Positions 9,509 to 20,269 of a DNA stretch of 64,000 nt are shown piece by piece. Under the pieces are notes generated by a model, which was not told the origin of the DNA, searched no databases, and saw only the letters and a program-made list of their open reading frames with translations. Source of the stretch: Pyxicephalus adspersus (lineage: Eukaryota; Chordata; Amphibia; Anura; Pyxicephalidae); the NCBI RefSeq assembly GCF_032062135.1, contig NC_092861.1, positions 144,242,472 through 144,306,471 of the forward strand, read 5' to 3'. The position numbers were made by a program, and so were the translations under genes. The stretch's first letter is position 1. Each line of letters starts with the position of its first letter.

Positions 9509-10595
9509 TATTCATATAATAATATTTAGTAAAAGCCAACATTTACCCCTAGCTGCCTCCTCATTTTTTGTTGTCTCCAAAATTGCTGGAGGTAACGAAG
9601 ACGTAAGGGAATGTGTCCCAAAAGAAAAATGAAGCCTTTTTTCGGTAATTAAAGGTAAATTACAGAATATAGCAGATAACAGAATATAAAGTTTTAATGC
9701 AGTGGGGTTTAAATTTCTACATGAAAAAAAAGGATATTTCAATAAAAATTAAAATTCACCATTTACTAGTAAGTACCCCATATCAATGTTAATCAAAATA
9801 TCAATGTTTTGTCCCAGTGCTATACTGAACATTATCATTACAAGTATTGGCCCCATGCAGTTCCCAGAATGCAATATAACTGTTTACCGTTCGGTGAAGA
9901 CAGTGCTGTGATATACAACCCAAGGACCAGGTGGTCCGGTAGACTCGAATGAATGGCGTTCAGAGACTCCGGCTCTCCCGTGCTGCACTTTTCTCCTTTC
10001 TCTCTCTCTCTTTTCTGATTCTATAGACATTTCTAATCTCATGGATCATAAACTATTAGCAAAAAGGGCCCATTATTCACACCGTGCATCCTGCAGGAGA
10101 GGAAAGAAAAAAATACAGTTGGTAATGTGGAATTGACAGAGTTTAATCAGGAGCCTTTTGTGTCGTATAAATCTGGAGTAATGCGAGACAATTTGTTGTG
10201 GCACATCTGTCTCTTTGCTGAAGCATCATTATTGTGATCCCAAGTCAGAGCCGTTGCTTGTTTTCTATTATTCTTTTTTTTTTTTGAGTATCTTATTGGA
10301 AATAATCTTCCCTACAATAACCTGCAAATAGAAAAGATTGCGCAAGCAAAAAATAAAATTGGCGGGGTTCAAATTGTCAATAGGATGGCTAAAGCTGAAT
10401 GTTTGACTCAGCATTGTCTCTGGTCGCTCTCAATGCCTGTTCAGTGCTACAGAGCAGTGGAGTTACATGGCCAGAGAGGACATTAAATGTAAAGCACTGC
10501 AATCTATTAAAGGGGGTGACAGCAAAGTAAAGCGGAGTGGCAGTATTCTACTTTCTGGAAACACTGGCATCTGTGATTGGCTCTCCGGCTCCTTA
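9509..10595. other. No gene seen; CpG-bearing unique stretch at 9880-10220
   Basis: AT-rich to about 9880. A unique, better-balanced stretch follows to about 10220 (for example 'ggtggtccggtagactcg'), then a T run at 10273. No repeat family recognised and no coding support. Confidence 0.3.
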
Positions 10596-11014
10596 GGCTA
10601 CGTACACACGCGCAATAATAGCTAACGACCGATCGTTCGATAATTGTTAACAAAAAAAGTGCACAACGACAGGCCAACAGTGCCTATGAATGAGGAATGT
10701 CGCTGGAAACGAACCCCCGTTCTGGCGGATCTAATTGGACAACGATCGTTCTCTATCTATTTTGTGTACGGTCGTTCAGTGATCATGGATTGTCCTGCGA
10801 TACACTTTCTCTTGTACACATCACTTTCTGCATCGTTCAAACTATTGTATCTAGCGTGTGTACATTATTGGTGGATTATATTTGAACGATCGTATTGTTT
10901 CAGCATGTACAGAATTGTGCACAATACGATCATTCAAAATAATCGTGAATAATCGTTGATCGGTTGTTAGCCGTTCATTCTTTAATGACAAATATTGCAC
11001 GTTTGTACATAGCC
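10596..11014. mobile_element. Long-TIR non-autonomous DNA element (ggctacgtacacacg ends)
   Basis: The left end ggctacgtacacacg pairs with the complement of the right end cgtttgtacatagcc. Inner arms also mirror each other (gaccgatcgttcg... against ...gatcggttgttag; gaacgatcg and cgatcattc). It is 419 bp and bordered by TTA on the left and TAA on the right. Its density of cgatcg words makes it stand out from neighbouring AT-rich DNA. It lies 8 bp from the piggyBac-like element. Open frames inside are chance products of the hairpin arms. Confidence 0.75.
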
Positions 11015-11022
11015 TAAGACCT

Positions 11023-12180
11023 TTAACCACCTAGCCGTTAAACCCGACCTTGGTTCGGGGTAAAAACACTTGCAAAAAGTGTTAAACCCGAACTTTTCTC
11101 AGGTGGTTAAAAATATAAACAAACGTTATATTGCAATTTGATTGTCATACATTGTATGACAATCCGATTACAACTGAAAGAAAATACTTACCCGGTCCCC
11201 GCAGCTCCTCTGGACACGTCTTCTCTCTTCCTTCCTCTCCTGGCGAGTGCAGTGACGATCTCCGGGTTTCCCGGGCGGGAAATTCAAATAAGTTTATATT
11301 GAACTCAATACAAAACAGCTGTATTGAGTCCAATACAAAGAAATCTTTATATATTATATATATAATTGTATTAAATATATATTATATAAGCTACTGTACA
11401 TTACATTACATTATACACTATTTTTTTTAAAGATTTTTTTTTAAAGATTTTTTTTTTTTATGTTTTATAAAAAAAATTTTTATTAATAAATTTATAAAAT
11501 TTTGGACATATTTCAGTGAGTTATGCGGTAATTCGGTGAATTATAAGNNNNNNNNNNNNNNNNNNNNNNNNNNNNNNNNNNNNNNNNNNNNNNNNNNNNN
11601 NNNNNNNNNNNNNNNNNNNNNNNNNNNNNNNNNNNNNNNNNNNNNNNNNNNNNNNNNNNNNNNNNNNNNNNNNNNNNNNNNNNNNNNNNNNNNNNNNNNN
11701 NNNNNNNNNNNNNNNNNNNNNNNNNNNNNNNNNNNNNNNNNNNNNNNNNNNNNNNNNNNNNNNNNNNNNNNNNNNNNNNNNNNNNNNNNNNNNNNNNNNN
11801 NNNNNNNNNNNNNNNNNNNNNNNNNNNNNNNNNNNNNNNNNNNNNNNNNNNNNNNNNNNNNNNNNNNNNNNNNNNNNNNNNNNNNNNNNNNNNNNNNNNN
11901 NNNNNNNNNNNNNNNNNNNNNNNNNNNNNNNNNNNNNNNNNNNNNNNNNNNNNNNNNNNNNNNNNNNNNNNNNNNNNNNNNNNNNNNNNNNNNNNNNNNN
12001 NNNNNNNNNNNNNNNNNNNNNNNNNNNNNNNNNNNNNNNNNTCATGATATCTACTAGACCCTTGTTCGGACATATTTCTGTAAGTTACAGGTCTACAATT
12101 TAAAAAAAAAATTTCATGAAAAACAGTGTACCGCTTTTGGTACAGAAATCTAGACATCAGTGTAACGCCCAGGAGGTTAA
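11023..12180. mobile_element. piggyBac-like element with TTAA ends, interrupted by assembly gap
   Basis: TTAA (11023-11026) precedes CCACCTAGCCGTTA, and the right end TAACGCCCAGGAGG is followed by TTAA (12177-12180). The two ends are imperfect inverted repeats (CC(A/T)CCT(A/G)G(C/G)CGTTA) and TTAA is the diagnostic piggyBac target duplication. The subterminal region has a second repeat of gttaaacccgaac. The centre is unsequenced (11548-12041), so whether it carries a transposase is unknown. The visible flanks are non-coding, which suggests a MITE-like derivative. Confidence 0.75.
11548..12041. other. Assembly gap (N run, 494 bases)
   Basis: Unsequenced bases inside the piggyBac-like element, next to long T runs and AT repeats (11340-11490) that probably defeated assembly. 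Frames spanning it are artefacts. Confidence 0.99.
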
Positions 12181-13022
12181 AGTGCAGCAAAAATCTTTCT
12201 GTAATCACCAAGGTTTCAGCCAGAGGTGATTTGGTTAGTGGGATGGCAAACTGATTAGTTGGCCCCATTTTCTCCAGGGCCCCAATTTATATAGGCTCAA
12301 AAAGAAGCAATTAGATCAACTTCAACGAAAAGAAAAAAAACAAAAATAAAATAAATACACTAAAAAACCTATTCTATGTATACATTTATCCAGAGGAAGG
12401 TGAAGAAATGGTCCTGTTTGCTCCAACAAGGAAAATAAAACCTTCCTGATCCCCTAATGTAAAGCCAGGGGGTCTAGGGAGTGGAATTCTATCCATTTGG
12501 AATCCCCATTTTATATTTATTCGGGGTACTATTTTGTCTAAAACCATTGCTGGGTTCTGCTTTCCCTTGACGGTTAGCATCTTCCGAATGGCAAGGTACA
12601 ATTGCATATTGTGTCTGAAATAGAACCCTTAGAAGTAATCACTTCCAGATAATGAGTGAATCATTAGGTGTAAGATAGGACGGGACAGGTGGGATTCTTT
12701 CCCAGTTTGTAGACCATGGTTGGTGGAGACAAGGTTGGAGTTCTGGGCTGCTTCCATTATAGGCATTGTGCAAGGAATCCATAACAGATAATTGATTTCT
12801 TAGAAGCAAGATAAATGCCCAGTACTAATCTGTCCAAAGGCTTCTAATGATCACTAAATATGTTAAATGATTACAGTATTGGTAAATATGAATTTCGGGG
12901 TATCTGGCTAGAACAAGAGTGAGGCTCATTTGCCTCAAAATGTGTTGGGTGCATTTACCAATACCTTAATACCTTAAACTTCAGAATATTTTACCATGAA
13001 AGAAAGTTTTGTATTGCTTTAG
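12181..13022. other. No gene seen
   Basis: AT-rich with scattered A runs (12330-12360). No recognisable repeats or exons. Confidence 0.35.
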
Positions 13023-13250
13023 GTCAACCATTCCCAGCCAGGGTTCCCTGGAATCTTGGGGTTCCTCCAGAAGTTCCCTGATTTGTGAATGTTTGACCTT
13101 CCATTTGTAGTGCATTTAGAAAATCAATATAAGGGGAACATTCTTCCAACTGACCACTAATGTAAGGAGGACAATTTTCACACTGACACCTAATAAATTG
13201 ATATTAGTTGGACCTGAGAATAATTTTAAGTAAAAAAAGTTGAGAAAGGC
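13023..13250. mobile_element. MITE of the 'CAGTGTTTCCCAACC' family, diverged
   Basis: Left end 'ccattcccagccagggttcc', body 'ggggttcctccagaagttcc' and 'cttccaactgaccactaatg', right end 'gttgagaaaggct'. It matches 6773-7045 in order and spacing. Confidence 0.55.
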
Positions 13251-13255
13251 TTTAC

Positions 13256-13409
13256 TAGGCAGTGCTCCTCTTATATTTAAGCCAATTTTTTTAACATGGG
13301 AGAACCCTTAAATTCACTTTCAGGTCTTCCGGGACCCCCGGCTATAAATACTATAGACACAGCTCAGAGTTCATTAGTGTAGTGGAAGAACCCTGGTTGA
13401 GAAACACTG
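13256..13409 (-). mobile_element. MITE of the 'CAGTGTTTCCCAACC' family, reverse orientation
   Basis: On the minus strand it begins CAGTGTTTCTCAACCAGGG and proceeds to 'aagggttctcccatgttaaa', the family's other end. A shortened copy placed tail to tail with the one at 13023. Confidence 0.6.
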
Positions 13410-13460
13410 TACTAGAAGGAATGAGTCCAGGACTGATGAAATAATGGACAACATTCACAC

Positions 13461-13690
13461 ATTGGGTCTGATTTATTAAAGTTCTTAATGGCTGGAGAGA
13501 ATACACTTTCATCAGTAAAGCTGGGTGATCCAGTAAACCTGTAATGGATCTGATTCAGGATTCAATACACTTGTTATCATAAAGCAAATGACTTTGAAGT
13601 GATACATTCCAGGTGTTCTGGATCACCCAGCTTCACTGATGAAAGTGTATCCTCTCCAGCCTTGGAAAACTTTATTAAATCAGACCCAAT
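13461..13690. mobile_element. Foldback MITE copy B
   Basis: The ends attgggtctgatttattaaa and tttattaaatcagacccaat are almost perfect inverted repeats. The arms carry 'gagaatacactttcatcagt' and its complement. At 230 bp this is one of the best-preserved copies and abuts copy C with no spacer. Confidence 0.85.
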
Positions 13691-13914
13691 GGCCCTGATT
13701 TAATAAAACTCCCCAAGGCTGGAGAGAATACACTTTCATTAGTGAAGCTGGGTGATCCAGTAAATCTGGAATGGATTTCCTAAAAGTCATTTGATATTTG
13801 TTAGCAAATGCTTCAAATTCTGCACCAGATCCATTTTAGGTTTGCTGGATCACCCAGGTTCACTTATGAAAGTGTAATATCTCCAGCCTTGGAGGGCTTT
13901 AATAAATCAGGCCC
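13691..13914. mobile_element. Foldback MITE copy C, abutting copy B
   Basis: It starts ggccctgatttaataaaact and ends gctttaataaatcaggccc. The central loop region 'cctaaaagtcatttgat' resembles copies D and F. About 224 bp. Confidence 0.85.
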
Positions 13915-14739
13915 ATTGAGATGTTTATTTTTTCCTCTTTTGAGGAATAATGATACAAATATGTATAATACAAATAATTTCATTCCATTGTCTCAACACT
14001 TTTATGTTTTTAATATGTTGTTATATTGTTGCTGTGTTGCTCTATATGGCAATTCTTTTTGATTTAACCCTTTCATTGCGCCCACTGTTTTGATTCCAGA
14101 ACACAACAGGTTAACAAGCATACACAAGGAAAAAAAACACACATTTGGCTCCTATGTTAATTGCATCTGGGACTTTATGGTAACTAAGCAACTTTTGCAA
14201 ACTTTTAATTAACATTTTGACCCAGAAAAGATTGCCGTCCTGTAAATAAAATAGGTGCAGGGGCATGATTTTTTTTTTAATCTGATCGGGGAAGCTAATT
14301 GCAAAAATTCCTTCTCTTTTCAGATCTTGGGGACTTTAGATGGACCAAGAAAATGCATAAAAGCTTTTCAGCTTTGGGAAATGACATCACACAATGGCAT
14401 TTTTATTTGAATATACAAATTATGAGAGCTTGAGAGAAAATCTTAATTGGAAACACAATGAATTAGGAAAACAAAGGGCCTTATCTGTAATTATTCCTTT
14501 TATCAGCAGGGGGGGCTGCAACATGTTGGGGTAAAGTTCCAGAAAGTTGCAGCGGGGACAGAGGGACGCATCTCGGTTCAGATAACAGCTCACAGTGCTG
14601 TATTTTCAGTATGTTGTTGTTTTGTAACATTTTAGAGATTACTTTTCATTCTGGGACATTGTTTATGGTTATATGACTTTACAGCTGAAAAGAGACTCGT
14701 GGTGATCAATTTCACAATATAACATCTGGCATTTTCCAC
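13915..14739. other. No gene seen
   Basis: AT-rich unique sequence. No repeats or coding signal recognised. Confidence 0.35.
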
Positions 14740-15040
14740 TGTAGACACAGCCTGACTCTAAGACCCCCTTACACTAACACTAAGCCTCAAATGACCCTTC
14801 TATGTAACCTTATTTCTAGCCCTCATGATAATTCTTCCTGTATCCCTAACACTAATAACTAAAGTTATTTCAACACTAATCTTTACACTAACTTTCCCTG
14901 TAACTGTATAACAAATAATTTCTGTAACCCCGACATTAACCCTCACACTATATTTCCCCGTCACTCTGCATATTACCCTTTCTGTAAGCCTAACCTTATC
15001 ACCAACCCTCACACTATTTACTCAGTCTTTAAGTTTACCT
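14740..15040 (+). repeat. Degenerate CCTAACACTAA-type minisatellite, left part
   Basis: Words such as 'cccttacactaacactaagc', 'cctgtatccctaacacta', 'cctgtaactg' and 'accctcacacta' recur irregularly with spacing of roughly 25-60 bases. The array resumes after the LINE at 15997. It recalls degenerate vertebrate telomere-like CCCTAA, but exact TTAGGG arrays are absent. Confidence 0.65.
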
Positions 15041-15992
15041 ATTATTAATATTATTATTATTATTAATATTATTAATAATAATAATAAACAGGATTTATAT
15101 AGTGCCAACATATTACACAGCGCTGTACATTAAATAAGGGTTGCAAATGACAGACTAATACAGACAGTGACACAGGAGGAGGAGAGGACCCTGCCCCGAA
15201 GAGCTTACAATCTAGGAGGTGGGGGGATTAACACACAATAGGATGGGAGATATGGAATGATGGGAAGTAGTGAGAGCTTTAGGAGACAGAAGAAGACGGG
15301 TAGGCAAGTTTGAAAAAATGGGTTTTGAGTGCTCATTTAAATGAGCAGAAAGTAGGAACAAGCCGAATAAGTTGAGGAAGACCATTCCAGAGAGTTGGGG
15401 CAGCTCTAGAAAAGTTATGGAGCCGTGTGCGTGATGGGGTTATGAGGGAGGAAGTCATTAGTTGGTCATTGGAGGAGCGGAGAGAGCGGCTGGGGGAGTA
15501 TTTTTCTATCAGGTCATAAAGGTAAGTGGGACAAGAACTGTGTAGGGATTTGAAGGCAAAGCACAGGAGCTTAAATTTGATTCTAAGGTGAAATGGAAGC
15601 CAATGAAGAGAACTACAAAGAGATGCAGCGGAAGAGGAGCGGAGGGAAGGATGGATGAGTCTGGCTGCAGCATTCATAATAGAGAAGAGAGTCGTGTTAG
15701 TGGAATACCAGAGAGGAGGAGGTTACAGTAGTCCAGACGAGAGATGATAAGAGCGTGTTCAAGGAGTTTGGTGGTCTCAGGGGACAGGTAGGGGCGGATT
15801 TTGGAGATGTTGCATAGGTGAAAGTGACAGGACCTGGAAATGTTCTGAATATGGGGGGTAAATGAAAGGGTAGAATCAAAGGTGACGCCAAGCCAATGTG
15901 CCTGAGGGGAGGGCCGAATAACCGTGTTGTTAACAGTTAGATATATGTCAGGGGGAGATGGCCAACAGGCAGCATGAGACATTGTCCAGGAC
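15041..15992 (-). pseudogene. 5'-truncated L2-clade LINE with reverse-transcriptase C-terminal coding remnant
   Basis: On the minus strand the 5' coding remnant gives LGVTFDSTLSFTPHI and LDYCNLLLSGIP. After a frameshift near 15675 it gives AARLIHPS, SSLHWLPFHLRIKFKLL and YLYDLIEKYSPSR. These are signature stretches of the region downstream of the reverse transcriptase in L2/CR1-type LINEs. The coding part ends about 15340. A 3' UTR with the common tail (ctccatatctcc..., tgtcatttgcaaccc, gcgctgt, atataaatcctg) and a (TAA/TTA)n terminus follow. Only about 950 bp remain of a several-kilobase element. It split the surrounding minisatellite, so it is younger than the array. Confidence 0.85.
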
Positions 15993-15996
15993 TGAG

Positions 15997-16520
15997 TCCT
16001 TACACTTCCTTTCCCTGTCACCCTACACTTTGGTCTTTTTGTAAGCCTAACCTTAACTATCTTAACAACCTTCCATGTAACCCTAACACTAATCCTCACA
16101 CTGACATTTGCTGCAACACCGACCCGCCTGTTGGTTTAACGTTCTCCCCATCACCCTAACATTACCTTCATTCTGATTCTCCCAGTAACCTTCAATTTTA
16201 CCTGCACTGTAACCTTAGTACTATTTTTTTTGTAACCCTCAATGTAACACTAAAATCACCCCTCGCCCCCCATAGCCCTCATACTTGCCCACTCTGTAAC
16301 TTTAACTAATACTTTTTGTAATTGAAGTAGAAAGTATACTTTCCTATTTATGGTAAAGAGAATTCTTTTTACCCCAAATAGGAGAGTATACTTTCTACTT
16401 TAATATTTGACATTCTTAGATGTGGTACCTAATAATATTTATTATTATTATAAATTATTATATAACTAAGGGGTTCTACCTATCTCTAATACTTTTTGTA
16501 ATCCTAACACTAATCATCCG
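15997..16520 (+). repeat. Degenerate CCTAACACTAA-type minisatellite, right part
   Basis: The array continues after the LINE: 'cctttccctgtcacccta', 'aaccctaacactaatcctca', 'gtaaccttagtac' and 'gtaatcctaacactaatc'. A 163-bp insertion with a large palindrome sits inside at 16323-16485. Confidence 0.6.
16306..16502. repeat. 76-bp palindrome centred on GAATTC inside a 17-bp direct repeat
   Basis: Arms of 38 bases, 16325-16362 and 16363-16400, are complementary with about five mismatches. The outer stem aagtagaaagtatact pairs with agtatactttctactt. The direct repeat ctaatactttttgtaat occurs at 16306-16322 and 16486-16502, enclosing 163 bp. This could be a foldback insertion with a 17-bp target duplication, or a hairpin that arose within two units of the minisatellite. 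The transcript or single strand would form a very stable stem. Confidence 0.75.
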
Positions 16521-16654
16521 TGCTATTCCTGAGGGGGATAGGTACAAAATCACAGGAAACATTATGATGGGGGAACTTCGTGGAAGGTGCTATAATGGGC
16601 TAGGCGGGATCTGTGTTTTCTCTGTGATTAAATTCAGCCAATCACGTAAGCCAG

Positions 16655-16895
16655 GTTATGTGATTGGCTGACTAAAATACCGGGAGAGAGAAGCCAGCCC
16701 ATGTGATTGGCTGAGTGAAATACCAGGAGAGAGGAGTCTTCCTACATGATTGGCTGAGTGAAACACCAGGATAGAGGAGCCTGCTTACAAGATTGGCTGC
16801 GTGAAACACCAGGATAGAAGAGCCTGCTTATGTGATTGGCTGCATGAAACACCAGGAGAGAGGAGCCAGCTTACATGATTGGCTGTATGAAATGA
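16655..16895 (+). repeat. 43-bp minisatellite containing GATTGGCTG, about six units
   Basis: Units recur at about 16662, 16704, 16748, 16791, 16834 and 16877: 'gattggctg', 'gtgaaacaccagga' and 'agaggagcc'. GATTGG is the inverted CCAAT box bound by NF-Y, so the array holds six regularly spaced NF-Y-type sites. A regulatory role is speculation. Open frames through it are low complexity. Confidence 0.9.
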
Positions 16896-17534
16896 CAAAA
16901 GAGAAGGAACAGATACTTCTTGTAAAGAAAGTAAAGACCTCAGCTGACAAGGACGGTTGTGTCCCAGTCCTGCACAGCCCAAAGCCTGGCATTAATCCAA
17001 AACCCAGTGGTTGGGGCCCCACATTAGATGGCAACAGTCTGGTAGTTCTGAACCATCCTAATTTATAGAATTACAACCCAGATTTCTGGTTCTGGCTCTC
17101 TCTCTCTTTCACACTCTTCGCCTGTCTGAGAATTGGAATATTCTTGCAGCATATGATGCCAGACGCATGCACAATAAGCGTTCCTTTTATTACCATGTAA
17201 ACTTTCAATGGGAAATTCGCTTTGACATTGCCACTGCTACAGTCCTGGTTTAGGTTTTCTCTAGATGTGCAATGGCGGAATCATAAATTAATCTGACATC
17301 GAATTTCAGCTCACCTGATATCAGGAGAGAGACAAGGCTTGGCCGGATTTAGCTGCTCCTGCATTTGATTAGCTTTTTTGTTAAGATGCAAAGCTCAGTC
17401 TTTCTGCACTGAGACAGTCAGCAGTTTGTGTGCCTTTTCCAGTGATGCTGAAACAAAACAGGTCACACTGCAGACCAGCATACAGCTTGTGCTTATGAAG
17501 AGCTTCTGAACTAAACCATTAAACTTGACTGTTT
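16896..17534. other. No gene seen
   Basis: Unique sequence. A 78-codon + frame and a 65-codon - frame start within the minisatellite and are its products. Nothing else is recognised. Confidence 0.35.
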
Positions 17535-18650
17535 GGCAAACATTTGTGGAACCCTGGCCCTCTGACCCTCACACCTACATATAAGGCCAACCATTGAAGG
17601 AAACCTTACCGTGACATCTTCCTACAAAGCCAAACATTTATGGAAACCTAAGCCTCACACCTACCTATAAGGCCAACCATTGGTGGAAACCTGGCCCTCT
17701 GACCCTCACAGCTACCTACAAGGCCAAACATTTGTGGAAACCTGACCCTCACACCTACCTACAAGGCCAATCATTGATGGAAACCTGACCGTCACATCTT
17801 CCTACAAAGCCAAACATTGTGGAAACCTGGCCCTCTGACCCTCACAGCTACCTCCAAAGCCAAACATTGTGGAAACCTGGCCCTCTGACCCTCACAGATA
17901 CCAACAAGGCCAAACATTTGTGGAAACCTGACCCTCACACCTACCTACAAGGCCAATCATTGATGGAAACCTGACCCTCACATCTTCCTACAAAGCCAAA
18001 CATTGTGGAAACCTGACCCTCACACCTACCTACAAGGCCAACCATTGGTGGAAACTTGACCCTCATGCCTACCTACAAGGCCAAACATTTGTGGAAACCT
18101 GGCCACCTGACCCTCACACCTACCTGTAAGGCCAACCATTGATGGAAACCTAACTGTCACATCTTCCTACAAAGCCAAACATTTGTGGACACCTAAGTCT
18201 CACACCTACCTATAAGGCCAACCATTGGTGGAAACTTGGCTCTCTGACCCTCATGCCTACCTACAAAGCCAAACATTTGTGGAAACCTGACCCTCACACC
18301 TACCTACAAGGCCAACCATTGGTGGAAACTTGACCCTCATGCCTAACTACAGTGCCAACCATTAGAGAAAACCTGACCCTCACGCCTACCTACAACGCCA
18401 ACCATTGGTGGAAAACTGACCCTTACGCCTACCTAAAAGGCCAAACATGTGTGGAAACCTGGCCCTCTAACCCTCACATCTACCCATAAGGCCAAACATT
18501 GGTGGAAACCTGACCCTTACACCTTCCTACAAGGTCAAACATTTGTAGACACCTGACCTTCACACGTACATATATGGCAATAGGTTTTGGACATCTGACC
18601 ATTACACCTACCTAAATAGCCAAAGGTTTGTGAATACCTGACCAACACAG
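17535..18650 (+). repeat. Large 43/52-bp minisatellite, about 23 units
   Basis: The unit 'ggccaaacatttgtggaaac' + 'ctgaccctcacacctaccta' + 'caa' is 43 bp. A longer variant inserts 'ctggccctctga' and is about 52 bp. Short and long variants alternate irregularly, and a sub-variant with 'ccaaccattgatgg' shows higher-order structure. The right third is more diverged. All units have the same orientation. Confidence 0.95.
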
Positions 18651-20269
18651 CTCACCTAAAGCATTGAGACATCACTTTAAATGAATGAAGCTCAGGTGTT
18701 TCAAGTAAAGGATACATTGGGGCAGCTGCTAAGTGAAGACCCCTTTCCATTCCGGTATGACTGTGCCTATGAGAGCACAGCCATCTCCATAAAGACATAG
18801 TTTGATAAATAAGGCAGAGAAGAACCCTAAATAACCCGCGGGGAGGCCTGACCCCTACATGGTAGCTCAGTGAATGATTCCAGGAATCACAGCACACCAA
18901 GAATGAATTAACACCTGTGCACATTATAACATTTTGGTCTGGCTCTAGGTAAAAAAAAAAGATGATCAAAGATCCAGCACCCATTAAAGGGCTGGGTAAA
19001 GATATCGGTGTTGGTGTCGGGGCAGGGACTGATGACCATGTAACTTCAAAAGTCTTTTACATTTTTGAAGATGTAGTTTTCAATAAAATACCTGGTGACC
19101 TTGCTATGATGGTGCCTTTTCAAGCATTTCCTGTTATAAGGTGGCAACTCTCAGTCTTTGGCTCACAATTGTGCTTTGTGTGGTTGCATGAGCATTACAT
19201 AGAAAATACAATTGTCCATTTGAGCACAAAATACACAGCCAAGGTCCACGTAGCTTCAAAAAAACTGCAAAAAATTAGCAAAACTGAAATTCAGCAATGT
19301 ATTTTAAAAACAGAAAAAGAGCATATACAGTACAAGAAAGTCTTGTATGATGCATTATGTTATTGCAAACTGAATATCATCCAGAGAGTTTACTTAAAGT
19401 TTGTTGGTTTGTCTTATCTCGTAATGTTCTTTAAGGACAAATTGTGCTGGTCATCGGATTTAAAGTAAGACGTTCCGGATTTGCATAAGCGGTGAATTTG
19501 TATTATAAGGCAAACTAAAAATTCAAACACCTTTTAATATAAAACCAGGATGACAAATGGACTATTGACAAGGAGTGCTTTAAACGGCTTATGTAGTGAT
19601 TAGACTTTGGAGCCGTAATTGCTCTTGTTGCACAATTCTGTTGCAGTCAATATCTTTTCATCATATACATTTTTAATCACATATTAATAAACAAGAAAAT
19701 GTACAATATTGATGGCTGGATTAGGTTATTGACCAGCTTGACAGTTACATGTATGGTTTTACATAAGTATTATCAAGGTCACAGATTGCGAAATGCAATA
19801 AGCCACTTCTAAGCTTCGTTCTCACTTCCAAAGCCGTTACAATCACCATTGTATACAGTAATGCATTAACTACCTGGGCGCAACTGAGATTTGAGGCTTA
19901 AAGCAACATTGGGCATCAAAATAATCAAGAAAAATCCTTTATGCTTTATACCTTCAAGTAGCTATAAAGTCCACCTGATGACAAAACTTTATTTTTTAAT
20001 TTGGATTTAGTATTGAAGGGGTAAACCATTGCCTAGTTCTGTATTACTGTGGGTAATCAGCATTGTCACCAGGAATCAAAGTGAGTGACCATGGCTTGGC
20101 TACAGACCTATGGCCCCTCTTGCAGAATTTGGCCTCTACCACTCCTCTGATAGGCTGCAGATCTAAACTACAGGGCCCAATGTTAAATTTTGACATGGCC
20201 CCTACCATTTAGGTCAAGCACCTACACACGAAGAGCCCCTCTTCACATTTGGAGCACTTTTTTCATATA
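18651..20269. other. No gene called; longest non-repetitive open frame lies here
   Basis: An ATG-initiated frame of 168 codons runs at 18962-19468 (+). Its translation has no family that I recognise, is rich in Lys/Val/Tyr, and lies in AT-rich DNA where one such frame per 64 kb is not surprising. I see no flanking splice sites or polyadenylation context that would support it. The rest to 20269 holds no recognised repeat. Confidence 0.3.

Noticed and set aside
11513..12268. Long open frames across N runs (also 40477-41587)
   Set aside because: They consist mostly of unknown residues from assembly gaps and carry no information.
17535..18650. Regularly repeated units that could suggest a CRISPR array
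   Set aside because: The units are contiguous and degenerate with no unique spacers, and the sequence is vertebrate. It is a minisatellite.
18962..19468. 168-codon open frame on + in non-repetitive DNA
   Set aside because: No recognised family. In 64 kb of AT-rich DNA read in six frames, one frame of this length is not surprising. Kept as a note only; a transcript or homologue would change this.
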